Positions 53,523-62,109 of a DNA stretch of 64,000 nt are shown here, piece by piece. The notes beneath the pieces are model-generated. The model was not told where the DNA came from. It did not search any database and saw only the letters and a list, made by a program, of their open reading frames with translations. The stretch's first letter is position 1. Each line of letters starts with the position of its first letter. The DNA comes from CAWIJJ01 sp963836405 (GTDB taxonomy: Bacteria > Acidobacteriota > Terriglobia > Bryobacterales > Bryobacteraceae), in assembly GCA_963836405.1 (NCBI GenBank), contig CAWIJL010000007.1, positions 744,001 to 808,000 of the forward strand, written 5' to 3'. A program made the position numbers and the translations under genes.

Positions 53523-54294
53523 ATGGGACTCGGGGCAACGCAATACAGGCCGGCATTGGATGAAGACTACGCGTCGCACAGAGAAGCTCTGGTGCTGGAG
53601 CATCTGCCTCAGGTCCGTCTGATCGCCCGGCGAATTCACGATTGGCTTCCGCCGAACGTTAGCCTGGACGACTTGATATCGACTGGCGTCGTGGGCCTTC
53701 TGGCGGCAATCGACAACTTCGATCCGTCCATGAACGTGCAGCTGAATACCTATGCCGAACGGCGGATCAGCGGGGCGATCATGGACAGCCTCCGAGAGAT
53801 GGATTGGGCTCCCCGCGAGACACGAAAACGGTCGAAACTGATTGAAGCCGCAATACGCAGAGCGAAACAGAAATACTCGCGGGAACCTTCCGAGGAAGAA
53901 ATCGCTGCGGAGTTAAACATCTCCCATTCGGACTATCAGCGCTGGCTGACCGACATACAAGCCATCGACCTACAACCACTCGAATACACCACCGGCAATG
54001 GCGACACTCTCAGTTTGCTCCAATTTGTTCCGGATGACTTGGACAATTCGCCGTCTCAGGTGGTCGAGCGGTCCGAACTCGAACGGATTTTGGCATCTGG
54101 CGATCGATAGAATGCCAAAACAGGAGCGGACGGTCCTGAGTCTCTACTACTATGAGGAACTGACGCTGGCCGAGACAGCCCAGGTAATGAGACTTCACCT
54201 TTCCCGTGTTGCGCAGTTGAGGGTCCAGGGGATCCTCAGATTACGAAGTCACATGCAGCGGGTCTGGCCGGTAGACTCCAGGAGAAGACAGTGA
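53523..54294 (+). CDS. fliA: Flagellar RNA polymerase sigma-28 factor FliA (one-base frameshift)
   Basis: The first frame covers sigma regions 1.2 to 3 (HLPQVRLIARRIHDWLPPNV, SLDDLISTGVVGLLAAIDNF, DMDWAPR-type turn in SLREMDWAPRETRKRSKLIE). Removing one G at 54099-54100 joins SELERILAS to AIDRMPKQERTVLSLYYYEE, LTLAETAQVMRLHLSRVAQL (region 4), exactly 256 residues. It directs late flagellar genes and is inhibited by FlgM, encoded at 56688. Confidence 0.92.
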
Positions 54295-54662
54295 GTACCT
54301 TGACGGACGACGGATTGGGGAGAAATGAGCGGCAAGTGAGCCACGTTGAGAATCGCCAGCCGGGCGGTGCTCTCGATCTGCTGATGGAGATGGAGGTGCC
54401 GGTGATGGTGCGATTCGGAAGTGCCCGAATGCCCCTCGGTAAGCTGACCAGACTCTCGGCAGGCTCTGTTCTCGAATTCGGAGTTCAAACTGAGAACCCG
54501 GTAGAACTTCTGGTAAACGGACGACTCGTGGCTCGTGGCTCGGCAGTCGTCGTCCATGGACACTACGGCATCCGCATCGCGGAGGTGGTGCCCGGACGCG
54601 ATGGATTCACAGCTCGCGCCGGGCTTCCCGCTACCTCAGTTGAAAGGAGCAGCAACTCATGA
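54291..54662 (+). CDS. fliN: Flagellar motor switch protein FliN
   Basis: The start is GTG 54291 with GGAGAAG upstream. The 123-residue protein has a variable N-terminus and one SpoA domain: LMEMEVPVMVRFGSARMPLG, LTRLSAGSVLEFGVQTENPV, ELLVNGRLVARGSAVVVHGH, YGIRIAEVV. This is the canonical FliN form, closer to consensus than the short one at 46940. It forms the lower part of the C-ring. It overlaps fliA's end and the next gene by four bases each. Confidence 0.88.
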   Translation: MSTLTDDGLGRNERQVSHVENRQPGGALDLLMEMEVPVMVRFGSARMPLGKLTRLSAGSVLEFGVQTENPVELLVNGRLVARGSAVVVHGHYGIRIAEVVPGRDGFTARAGLPATSVERSSNS

Positions 54663-55079
54663 CCCTCGACTGGCTGACTGCACCGCTTTTTCAGTACGCC
54701 CTGCTGGCAGTCGCGATGACCGCGTGCCTCGTACTCTTTCTCTCCTCCAAGTTTGAAGTCAGCGCCGTGAGGCGCAGGGCGGAGGAGAACGGGTCGGCGC
54801 TCCACCTTCAGATCCGGGAAATGGAGCAGGCAATGGCCGAACTCGGAGAGAGGATTACCGAAGTAGCCGAACGTCCGGCGCCTGCCGGATGGTCCCAGCA
54901 TGAACCTGACCAGGCGTGCGCAGGCAATCCGAATGCAACAGCGCGGGGAATCGGTTGAAACGATTGCGGCTGCGCTGCGAGCTCCCCGGAACGAAGTGAA
55001 ACTTTTGATCAAGCTCCAGCGGCAGCTATCGGCTCCGCTTCCCGCAAACGGCCCGCAAATTGACGACGGTCTCAGCTAA
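54659..55079 (+). CDS. Membrane-anchored DUF2802-like protein (apparently split by a frameshift)
   Basis: The first frame (54659-54958) gives a membrane segment (LFQYALLAVAMTACLVLFLS) and a coiled coil (LHLQIREMEQAMAELGERIT). The second frame from ATG 54900 gives 59 residues, NLTRRAQAIRMQQRGESVET, IAAALRAPRNEVKLLIKLQR, much like the DUF2802 helix-turn-helix end of flagellar/chemotaxis-linked proteins. Removing one base near 54899 joins both into exactly 139 residues. Two overlapping genes are the alternative. Function is unknown. Confidence 0.6.
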
Positions 55080-55142
55080 ATAGCTAAAAACAAGGCGCTT
55101 ATTCGCCCTCTCCCAGAGAGCCGCGATCAAGCCCTCCGCAAG

Positions 55143-56507
55143 TCAGCTTGCCGCCTGCAGGACTCCCGCCTCCTGAAGGCCGCGCAGCTTCATAATCAGC
55201 GTGGTCCGCTTTAAGCCTAGCAATTCTGCGGCGGCCGTCTTGTTTCCATTCGTTCGACGCAGGGCCTGCTCAAGCATCGTCAGCTTAAAGCGGCTCACTG
55301 CAGTCTCAAAGTGGACCGATTCTGCAAGCTCGAATGGCACCTCTGTGGGTTTAACGATCGGCAAGGTAGGCTTGAGACCAAAGTCGACGTGACTCAAGAC
55401 TTCCCTGTCCCCACACATTGCAAGCGCCATTTCAACAGAATTCTCCAATTGCCGGACATTACCAGGCCAGGGCAAAGCACGGAGTCGCTCCTTGGTTTCC
55501 CAGGCAATTGCTTTCAATTGAATGCCTTCCGCGTGACAATGTTTGGCGATGAAGTGGTCCACCAACGGAATGATGTCGTCGCGCCGTTCGCGAAGCGCCG
55601 GCATTTGCAGTGGAACCACGTTGAGGCGATAGTACAGGTCCTCCCGGAACTTCCCCTGACGGATTCGCTCAGGCAGGTTGGCGTTGGTGGCGGCGATGAC
55701 TCGCACATCGACCCGTGTCACTTCTGTGCTGCCTAGCCGCTGGATCTCCCGCTCCTGAAGCACGCGTAGCAGCTTGGCCTGCAGATCGAGTGGCATGTCC
55801 CCAATCTCGTCCAGGAACAGCGAGCCCTTGTCCGCTTGCTCGACGCGGCCGGTGCGGTTCGAGATAGCGCCCGTGAAGGCTCCCTTCACATGACCGAAAA
55901 GCTCCGCCTCCAACAGGTTTTCCGGCAACGCGCTGCAGTTGACCGCGACCATCGGATGCTTGGCGCGGGCTCCTGCGGCGTGAAGGGCTCGTGCCGCCAT
56001 TTCCTTGCCGGTGCCGGTCTCGCCCATAATCAAGACGGTGCAGCGGCGCGGTCCGACCAGGCCGATGGTGTTAAGAACATCCTGCATGGCACGGCTCTCC
56101 CCAATCAGAAATTGCCGCCACCCATCGTTTAACGGGCGTTTTGTCCGGCGGTGCCCTTCACAGGCGCGACGAACCGAGTCAACAAGTGCACTCGAGATTT
56201 GGCATTCGCCGAAGCAGTCATAAGCTCCGTGGCGGACCAGTCTTACGGCTTCCGCGGCGCCCATATCCGGTTCGGCCATAATTACAGGTATCGCGGAATC
56301 CGCCGCCCGGATCGTTGCCAGAAGGTCAAAAGAACTGTGCCCGTCAACCGGCCCGCTCACCAGCGCACAATCGAAATCTTCCTGCTGGAGACGAAACAGA
56401 GCATTTTCCGCGTGCGCAGACTGAACAACATGAAATTCCCCCGGCGCCTCGTTCCAGATCTCCGCAGAATGAGCAGAAGCCAGCCACAACAATTTAAGGG
56501 ATGTCAT
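55143..56507 (-). CDS. Sigma-54-dependent flagellar regulator (FleQ/NtrC type) with degenerate receiver
   Basis: The 454-residue protein has a receiver-like N-terminal domain without the acidic pocket. The phosphoacceptor position is S51 (FDCALVSGPVDG). The AAA+ domain is complete: Walker A GETGTGKE (162-169), sigma-54 contact loop GAFTGA (209-214), Walker B SLFLDEIGD (about 229-237), and ATNANL. A Fis-type HTH closes it (TNGNKTAAAELLGLKRTTLI). It should activate sigma-54 flagellar promoters without phosphorylation, like FleQ. A sigma-70-like promoter lies upstream. Confidence 0.9.
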   Translation of the reverse strand: MTSLKLLWLASAHSAEIWNEAPGEFHVVQSAHAENALFRLQQEDFDCALVSGPVDGHSSFDLLATIRAADSAIPVIMAEPDMGAAEAVRLVRHGAYDCFGECQISSALVDSVRRACEGHRRTKRPLNDGWRQFLIGESRAMQDVLNTIGLVGPRRCTVLIMGETGTGKEMAARALHAAGARAKHPMVAVNCSALPENLLEAELFGHVKGAFTGAISNRTGRVEQADKGSLFLDEIGDMPLDLQAKLLRVLQEREIQRLGSTEVTRVDVRVIAATNANLPERIRQGKFREDLYYRLNVVPLQMPALRERRDDIIPLVDHFIAKHCHAEGIQLKAIAWETKERLRALPWPGNVRQLENSVEMALAMCGDREVLSHVDFGLKPTLPIVKPTEVPFELAESVHFETAVSRFKLTMLEQALRRTNGNKTAAAELLGLKRTTLIMKLRGLQEAGVLQAAS

Positions 56508-56561
56508 ATTGTCTATACAATTGATGCCACGAGTCGGCAGTATTTTGACTGACCTTTTTGG

Positions 56562-56589
56562 ATAATATAGTCTTATTAACCTTGGACAA
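56562..56589 (-). promoter_or_regulatory. Sigma-70-like promoter of the sigma-54 activator gene
   Basis: On the minus strand TTGTCC (56589-56584), 16 bases, then TATTAT (56567-56562). The second box matches five of six consensus bases. Transcription would start near 56554, about 50 bases before ATG 56507. Confidence 0.45.
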
Positions 56590-56687
56590 TATTCGAGGGG
56601 TTGACCATCGGGATATTGCTCTCATGAACTGGAAGTGTGATCCTGCCAAGGCGGAGATCTAGATGTGTCACGGAACCGGAGATTGCG

Positions 56688-56993
56688 ATGAAAATTCAAC
56701 CTGATGGCCTTACGGGGGCATCCGGAACCAACCCCTCGCCCCCAAACGAGGCCCTGTCCAGGACCGCGGGCAACAGGTACCAGCCCACGAGCGTGGCTAT
56801 CCACGGCGACGATTCCGTTAACCTGTCGAGTTTTTCCATACGCATTTCGGATCGAATGGCAACCGAAGCACTCCGGACTTCAGATCGAGTTGCCACTTTG
56901 GCCGCCTTATACGAACGCGGGGATTACCAACTGGATTCGACGGCGCTCACAGGTGCCCTGCTTGCCGATGCCTTGAACCGGGGTGGGCAGTGA
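56688..56993 (+). CDS. flgM: Anti-sigma-28 factor FlgM
   Basis: ATG 56688 gives 101 residues. The C-terminal half is FlgM-like: DDSVNLSSFSIRISDRMATE, ALRTSDRVATLAALYERGDY, QLDSTALTGALLADAL, matching the usual 'D.V.LS... RV..L...v..G.Y.vd...vA..l' pattern. It holds FliA inactive until the hook is complete and then is exported. It is first in the flgM-flgN-flgK-flgL-fliM unit and overlaps the next gene by four bases. Confidence 0.85.
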   Translation: MKIQPDGLTGASGTNPSPPNEALSRTAGNRYQPTSVAIHGDDSVNLSSFSIRISDRMATEALRTSDRVATLAALYERGDYQLDSTALTGALLADALNRGGQ

Positions 56994-57340
56994 ACCCGGG
57001 CCATTTCTCTGGACGACACCTCGATGTAGAGATCCCCGCCGCCCGCGCTTCCGTGCAGGCAGCACTTGAAACTTTGAATACGGCGGATCTCAGCCGATGT
57101 GCACAGTGCTGCGAACTGCTAAAGATGGCCGTGGAGCATCTCTCAGCGGCTCAGAGCATCGCGATGCGCTTTCCAGGAACGGCTACTGCCGAGACCCGCC
57201 TCGACTTAAATCGACTCCGCGCGGACGTCAAGCTGCTCGGCCGCCTAGCCGACAGCTCGTCGGCGTTTTGCCGGGCAGTACTCTCAACTACCGGACTGCC
57301 GGCCCCCGACCTGACGTCGCCCGGCAGGGTGGATGCCTGA
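56990..57340 (+). CDS. flgN: FlgN-like export chaperone
   Basis: The start is GTG 56990 and the product is 116 residues, mostly helical (SVQAALETLNTADLSRCAQC, CELLKMAVEHLSAAQSIAMR, LNRLRADVKLLGRLADSSSA). It lies between flgM and flgK, the normal place of flgN, the chaperone of FlgK and FlgL. Sequence match is weak, so the name rests on position and helical build. Its stop overlaps the flgK start. Confidence 0.65.
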   Translation: MNPGHFSGRHLDVEIPAARASVQAALETLNTADLSRCAQCCELLKMAVEHLSAAQSIAMRFPGTATAETRLDLNRLRADVKLLGRLADSSSAFCRAVLSTTGLPAPDLTSPGRVDA

Positions 57341-58767
57341 TGTCCAATCTTCTCGCTTCCATGAGCACCGCAGGAAACGCACTGGGCGTTTATCAACAGG
57401 CTCTGGAGGTCATTCAAAACAACATCAGCAACTCGGCGACTCCGGGATATGCAAAGCAGACCGTCAACCTGCTGGCGTTGCCGTTCGACGTGGCGAGCGG
57501 GCTCGCCGGCGGTGTTTACGCGAAAGGGCTAGACAGCGCTCGCGACGAATATGCCGAAGCGGAGGTCCGCAGACAGCTGCAGTCTTTGGGACGCTTCGAA
57601 GGCCAGACACAGGGCCTGAGTGCAATCGAGAATCTTTTCGACGTCACCGGCGACACGGGGATCTCGGCAAGCTTGGATCGACTGTTTGCGAGCTTCTCAG
57701 CCTGGAGCGTTACACCCGCTAGCGTTCCTGCCAGGCAAACCGTGCTCGCCAGCGCCGCACAGCTAGCTGACGATGTTCGCCGTCTCGCGTCATCACTCTC
57801 GGCCCAGAGCCGGAGTATCGAGAGCCAAATCGATTCCACGGTAGACCGGCTCAACGAACTGACCTCATCACTTCAACAGCTTAATGTCGAGCGACTACGT
57901 CGGAACGCTCCCGATCCCGGCCTGGATGCTCAAATGCATGCGGCCCTCGAGGAACTCTCTGGACTGGTCGATATCAGCACCCTGGCGCAGGCCGACGGCA
58001 CGGTCACCGTCCTCCTGAATGGAGGCTCGCCGCTTGTGATTGGACCGGAGCAATACCCGGTGCGGTCTCAACTCGGTGTTGCCGCCGCCGCATCGAATCC
58101 CCAGTCTCCGCCGTTGGTCGGACTGGTGAGTTCGGACGGCGTGAACATCACCGGCCAGATCGACGGCGGAAAGCTGGCCGGCCTCCTTGATGTGCACAAT
58201 AGGGTTCTGAGCTCCATGATGGGAGACGGCGAACAGGCGGGATCCTTGAACGAGTTTGCCGGCAAGCTCGCGGATACGATCAACGGAATTCTGCAATCCG
58301 GATACCTGAGCACGGATCCCGCCTCGCCAAATGGGTACGCACTCTTCAAATACGATTCCACGGATCCCACGGCAGCGGCCCGGAGTCTTACCATCGACCC
58401 CAACATGACTCCGGATAGACTCGCAGCGGTGGACCCGGACCGCAACTCCAACGGGAACGCGATTCTTCTCGCAGGGTTAGCGGCTTCGTCTGCGAACGGC
58501 GGCATCAACGGCGCGACGTTTGCAGATTTCTTCGGCCAGATCACCGCATCGGTTGGAAGGGAAAGCGCAACTGCCGCCGAAAGCCGCACCGCCCAGGAAG
58601 AAGTTGCGGGACAAGTTCGCCAGCTCCGTGACCAAATATCCGGTGTTTCACTCGATGAGCAGGCTGTTTTGCTTCTACAGTTCCAGAAGAGCTATCAGGC
58701 CGCGGCCCGCCTGCTGACCACCTTGAACGACCTGGCGGATACAACCATCAATCTCATCAGGCTATGA
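57340..58767 (+). CDS. flgK: Flagellar hook-associated protein FlgK
   Basis: ATG 57340 overlaps the previous stop. The 475-residue protein has MSTAGNALGVYQQALEVIQN, NISNSATPGYAKQTVNLLAL, central FlgK text (IENLFDVTGDTGISASLDRL, LDAQMHAALEELSGLVDIST), and the end VSLDEQAVLLLQFQKSYQAA, ARLLTTLNDLADTTINLIRL. It joins hook to filament. An extended frame upstream to 57097 overlaps flgN and is a shadow. Confidence 0.94.
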   Translation: MSNLLASMSTAGNALGVYQQALEVIQNNISNSATPGYAKQTVNLLALPFDVASGLAGGVYAKGLDSARDEYAEAEVRRQLQSLGRFEGQTQGLSAIENLFDVTGDTGISASLDRLFASFSAWSVTPASVPARQTVLASAAQLADDVRRLASSLSAQSRSIESQIDSTVDRLNELTSSLQQLNVERLRRNAPDPGLDAQMHAALEELSGLVDISTLAQADGTVTVLLNGGSPLVIGPEQYPVRSQLGVAAAASNPQSPPLVGLVSSDGVNITGQIDGGKLAGLLDVHNRVLSSMMGDGEQAGSLNEFAGKLADTINGILQSGYLSTDPASPNGYALFKYDSTDPTAAARSLTIDPNMTPDRLAAVDPDRNSNGNAILLAGLAASSANGGINGATFADFFGQITASVGRESATAAESRTAQEEVAGQVRQLRDQISGVSLDEQAVLLLQFQKSYQAAARLLTTLNDLADTTINLIRL

Positions 58768-58777
58768 GGAACTACGA

Positions 58778-59695
58778 ATGCAACCCATCGCAACCGCGTC
58801 CAATAATCAGTTCCTGAACGGGCTCGAACGGATTGACTCTGCGCTGCTCGAAGCGCAGCAACGCATCACTTCCGGTCTGCGCGTGTCAAAGCCTTCGGAT
58901 GATCCGGCGGCGCTGCGGGAGATTATCAGCACTCAATCTCATATCACGCAGACAACCCAAATGCAGGCCAATTACGGCATGGTGAAGACTGAGCTCCAGG
59001 TCGGGGACTCCGCGCTCCAGCAGGCCATTAAGTCCCTCGAGCAAGCGGTATCGTTGGCCATGAAGAGCGCCGGTACACTGAGCGATGAACCCGCGAACGT
59101 CCTGCTCAGCCAGGTAAAAGATATCCAGGAGCAACTGGTAGGCCTGAGTCGAACAGTAGTCGCCGGCCGTTACATTTTCAGCGGGGATCTGGACCAGGAA
59201 CCTCTCTACGAGCTGGATTCCTCAACTCCGGCAGGAGTGAGCCGACTGGCCACCGCCTCCACTACCTATTCGGTTCAAGACGCGACAGGCAGCAAAATCT
59301 GGCAGTCGAAAACGGCTCAGGAAATCTTCGACAAACGCAATCCCGACGGGACCCCGGCGGAGGGCAACGTCTTTGCGGCTGTAGCCGGTTTGGCCGAGGC
59401 GATCGCGAACCGTGACGGACCGGCTGCGCAGCTTGCGGCGGAGGGCCTGAAAGCAGCCGAGGATCACTTGAATGTCCAACTCGGTCTCTACGGCATCGCC
59501 GAGAACCGGCTGGAGGAGGCCACCGCCCTCGCAGCCAATTCCGTGATTTGGGATCAGCAACGGTTGAGTGAACTGAGAGACACCGACGTTCCCGCCGAAG
59601 CGATTCGCATGAATCAGGCGACACTTCAGCAACAGGCGGCGATGAGTGCCAAGGCGAAAGCGTCGCAAGTCAGCCTTTTCGATTTTCTAGCGTGA
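58778..59695 (+). CDS. flgL: Flagellar hook-associated protein FlgL
   Basis: The 305-residue protein resembles flagellin at both ends: FLNGLERIDSALLEAQQRIT, SGLRVSKPSDDPAALREIIS at the N-terminus and ENRLEEATALAANSVIWDQQ, MNQATLQQQAAMSAKAKASQ at the C-terminus. The centre has GRYIFSGDLDQEPLYEL. It is the second hook-filament junction protein. AGGA precedes ATG 58778. Confidence 0.93.
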   Translation: MQPIATASNNQFLNGLERIDSALLEAQQRITSGLRVSKPSDDPAALREIISTQSHITQTTQMQANYGMVKTELQVGDSALQQAIKSLEQAVSLAMKSAGTLSDEPANVLLSQVKDIQEQLVGLSRTVVAGRYIFSGDLDQEPLYELDSSTPAGVSRLATASTTYSVQDATGSKIWQSKTAQEIFDKRNPDGTPAEGNVFAAVAGLAEAIANRDGPAAQLAAEGLKAAEDHLNVQLGLYGIAENRLEEATALAANSVIWDQQRLSELRDTDVPAEAIRMNQATLQQQAAMSAKAKASQVSLFDFLA

Positions 59696-59698
59696 GAT

Positions 59699-60616
59699 AT
59701 GGAACCGGACACTTTTCCGCAGACCCCTCGATTTCAGCGGCTTCCAAGTGCTCAGGGCGAGTTCTGCCCGGAGCTCTTGTCCGAAGCGCAGGTGGAGATT
59801 GCACAAGCGCCCTTTGAGCAGTTCCTGGCGAGCCTTGCAACGTCAATTTCCGAATGTTTATATACAACAGCCGAGATCCGTCTCACTGGTGTGCGCCAGC
59901 AGTCGATTTCCGCAGCCCTCCAAAATGTCCATACCTCCTGTCATCGGCATTGCATGAATCTTCCACCCTATCCCGGAAACGCGATGCTCGGTTTGGGGTA
60001 CAAGTTCCTGGATACTGCGTTGCAGATCCTGCTCGGCGCCACTGGTGCTGCGGAGGAGTCCTCGCGTGAATCTCTTACGGAAGTGGAGCTGACAATTTTG
60101 CAGAGCCTGATCGAACAGGCCGAGCGCGACCTCCGCAATGCTTTCGAACCCAGATTTGGGGCCAACTTCCAAAGAGTGAATCGCAACCCCGTCCAGACTG
60201 AACAATTGAATGCGTCGGAACAGGCGGCAATCGTACTCACGGCCGACATCGCCATCTGCGAGGTCACCGATATCCTGATCTTAGTCATTCCGTCTATACT
60301 GATTCGACTTGTCGCAGAGCCTGCGCGCAGCGACGGAACAACTCCCGCGAGGGAGGCACTCCTGCAGGCACTAGAGTTGGCAACGGTTCAGGTTGACGCA
60401 GCCCTGCCGAACGCAACCATGAGATTGGGGGATTTGATGCTGATGGAGACAGGGATGGTCCTGGAACTGCCCCATCCGATCAACACACCCCTTGAGTGCC
60501 GCCTCAACGGAGTAGCGAAGTTGCGAGGAGAACTCGTGCGGGGCGAGAAATCGCTAGGGCTTCAAATCGACAGTTGGCTTTCGAGTGACCACGGTATTTC
60601 GGCTTCGACAGGTTGA
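59699..60616 (+). CDS. fliM: Flagellar motor switch protein FliM
   Basis: The 305-residue protein has a CheC-like middle domain (FEQFLASLATSISECLYTTA, LGLGYKFLDTALQILLGATG, LTEVELTILQSLIEQAERDL) and a C-terminal SpoA domain (VDAALPNATMRLGDLMLMET, GMVLELPHPINTPLECRLNG). The N-terminal CheY-binding peptide (LSQxEIDxLL) is not obvious; the region around LLSEAQVEIAQ is a weak match. It forms the C-ring and is four bases from flgL. Confidence 0.88.
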   Translation: MEPDTFPQTPRFQRLPSAQGEFCPELLSEAQVEIAQAPFEQFLASLATSISECLYTTAEIRLTGVRQQSISAALQNVHTSCHRHCMNLPPYPGNAMLGLGYKFLDTALQILLGATGAAEESSRESLTEVELTILQSLIEQAERDLRNAFEPRFGANFQRVNRNPVQTEQLNASEQAAIVLTADIAICEVTDILILVIPSILIRLVAEPARSDGTTPAREALLQALELATVQVDAALPNATMRLGDLMLMETGMVLELPHPINTPLECRLNGVAKLRGELVRGEKSLGLQIDSWLSSDHGISASTG

Positions 60617-60894
60617 TTTGCAACGTGTGACAGAAGGTTTATGCAAAGGCGGAGGACTGGATCGGTGAAGTCGTCGGTTAGCGGATCGGGGCAGGTGCGC
60701 AATCGAGTGGAGACAGCGCACAGCAGCTCGGCTCGCTCCTGTTCGAGTTGCGACGTCCGAGGGGATGTGGGAATCTGCAGGGCCTGCTGGAGTTCCCGAT
60801 GAAAGGTCTCGTGATCGGAGCGAACCCACGCGCTCAGGATGATACCGGCCTGCTTGGCCGGAGTGAGGGAGGAGTTTACCATTGCATGCTGCAT
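60562..60894 (-). CDS. Possible small hypothetical protein between fliM and flbD
   Basis: A leftward frame of 110 residues (MQHAMVNSSLTPAKQAGIIL, HRELQQALQIPTSPRTSQLE, DFTDPVLRLCINLLSHVANQ) fills most of an otherwise empty 400-base gap and overlaps the fliM 3' end by 55 bases. GAGAAGAG precedes the ATG. It looks helical and protein-like, but no family is recognised. Confidence 0.4.
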   Translation of the reverse strand: MQHAMVNSSLTPAKQAGIILSAWVRSDHETFHRELQQALQIPTSPRTSQLEQERAELLCAVSTRLRTCPDPLTDDFTDPVLRLCINLLSHVANQPVEAEIPWSLESQLSI

Positions 60895-60972
60895 CTCTTC
60901 TCACTTATCGGCAGTTTCGGTACAAGTTTTAGTAATTTTGAGTGTCTTGGTCTTTTCGTATGGCCAATTCAC

Positions 60973-61000
60973 TAGAAAACCTAAGCCGCTCTACCGATGT
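60973..61000 (+). promoter_or_regulatory. Sigma-28-like promoter candidate of flbD-motA-motB-fliW-csrA
   Basis: TAGA (60973-60976), 16 bases, then ACCGATGT (60993-61000). It shares CACTAGAAA and CCGAT with the fliC site. The expected start near 61007 falls at the end of the GAGGAG ribosome site (61001-61006), so the real start may be slightly upstream or this may be a chance match. Confidence 0.4.
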
Positions 61001-61018
61001 GAGGAGATAGCTACACCA

Positions 61019-61261
61019 ATGATCTATGTAACCCGGCTCAACCACACAACGTTGCTGCTGAACAGCGATCTCATCGAATACGTCGAGACAACGCCGGATA
61101 CTGTAATCAGCCTGACCACAGGTGAGAAGCTGCTGGTGCTCGAGTCGCCCCAACAGATCGCAGACCGCGCGCGTCAGTACCGCCGGTCCATACTGGCAGG
61201 TTACGAAACTACCATGAATCCGTCAGCACCACGAGGAAACGACAAGCATGGCAGAGTCTAA
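61019..61261 (+). CDS. flbD: FlbD/SwrD-like flagellar protein
   Basis: ATG 61019 has GAGGAG upstream. The 80-residue protein begins MIYVTRLNHTTLLLNSDLIE, then YVETTPDTVISLTTGEKLLV, LESPQQIADRARQYRRSI, a close match to the small FlbD/SwrD family, which in Bacillus boosts motor torque. The family often sits before motA, as here, and its end overlaps the motA start by 14 bases. Confidence 0.9.
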   Translation: MIYVTRLNHTTLLLNSDLIEYVETTPDTVISLTTGEKLLVLESPQQIADRARQYRRSILAGYETTMNPSAPRGNDKHGRV

Positions 61262-62108
61262 GCAGGGACGGGGGCAAAAACCTGGAGTGCGGCCAGATCT
61301 GGCCACCATCCTCGGACTAGTTGTCGCAGTCGGAGGGATAGTGACCGGCCTGATCTTCGACGGAGGCAAGGTCCAGGATATTATCCAGTTCAATGCTGCT
61401 CTCATCGTTTTTGGCGGGACACTGGGCGCAGTCATGGTAACCACGCCCGGCCACATTCTTCTGGGCGCAGCCCGCCGCACAATCGAAGTGGTACTTCCCA
61501 AGAAACAGACGGCCGGCGTGGTTATCGACGAGATCATCGAGTACGCCTCACAGGCGCGGAAACAAGGCATCCTTTCCCTGGAAACTCAAGCTCAGTCAAT
61601 CCAGGACCCGTTTCTGCGCAAGGCCCTGAATCTGGCTATCGATGGTGTGGAGATGAGCGCCATCCGGGACATCATGGAGCGCGAGATCGAGATTCTCGAA
61701 CATGAGGGTGAGTCCGAGGCCAAGGTGTTTGAAGCGGCCGGAGGCTATGCGCCAACCATCGGAATTATCGGTGCCGTCCTGGGTCTGATGCAAGTGATGA
61801 AACACCTTGCCGATATCGATGAAGTGGGTAGAGGAATTGCGTCTGCGTTCGTAGCCACGGTCTACGGGGTGGGAATAGCGAACCTCCTGTTTCTGCCCGC
61901 CGGGAACAAGCTGCGCGCTCTTACGAAGGAGACCATTCACATTCGCGAGGCTGCACTCGAAGGGGTGCTGTCTATCGTCGAAGGACTCAATCCGAAGTTG
62001 ATCCGCCAGAAACTGGAAGCCTATGACCGGGGTTCGAAGAAGAAAACCAAGGCGGCGAAGTCGGCGAGCGGAGTAGACGCACGATCGCCAGTCTCGGCGG
62101 AGGGATAG
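61248..62108 (+). CDS. motA: Flagellar stator protein MotA
   Basis: The 286-residue protein has four membrane segments (DLATILGLVVAVGGIVTGLI; FNAALIVFGGTLGAVMVTTP; GYAPTIGIIGAVLGLMQVMK; GIASAFVATVYGVGIANLLF) and a large cytoplasmic loop between the second and third with ALNLAIDGVEMSAIRDIMER-EIE. A Lys-rich C-terminal tail is added. With MotB it forms the proton or sodium channel of the stator. It is one base from motB. Confidence 0.95.
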   Translation: MAESKQGRGQKPGVRPDLATILGLVVAVGGIVTGLIFDGGKVQDIIQFNAALIVFGGTLGAVMVTTPGHILLGAARRTIEVVLPKKQTAGVVIDEIIEYASQARKQGILSLETQAQSIQDPFLRKALNLAIDGVEMSAIRDIMEREIEILEHEGESEAKVFEAAGGYAPTIGIIGAVLGLMQVMKHLADIDEVGRGIASAFVATVYGVGIANLLFLPAGNKLRALTKETIHIREAALEGVLSIVEGLNPKLIRQKLEAYDRGSKKKTKAAKSASGVDARSPVSAEG

Positions 62109-62109
62109 A

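Noticed and set aside
48000..54300. Programmed ribosomal frameshifting as an explanation for the broken export genes
   Set aside because: The shift sites share no slippery heptamer or downstream structure, and both gain and loss of a base occur in eight or more genes. Assembly error is simpler.
60748..60975. Short plus-strand frames between fliM and flbD
   Set aside because: No ribosome site, and the N-terminal extension of flbD in this frame has no family match. FlbD homologues start at the MIYVTRLN methionine (61019).
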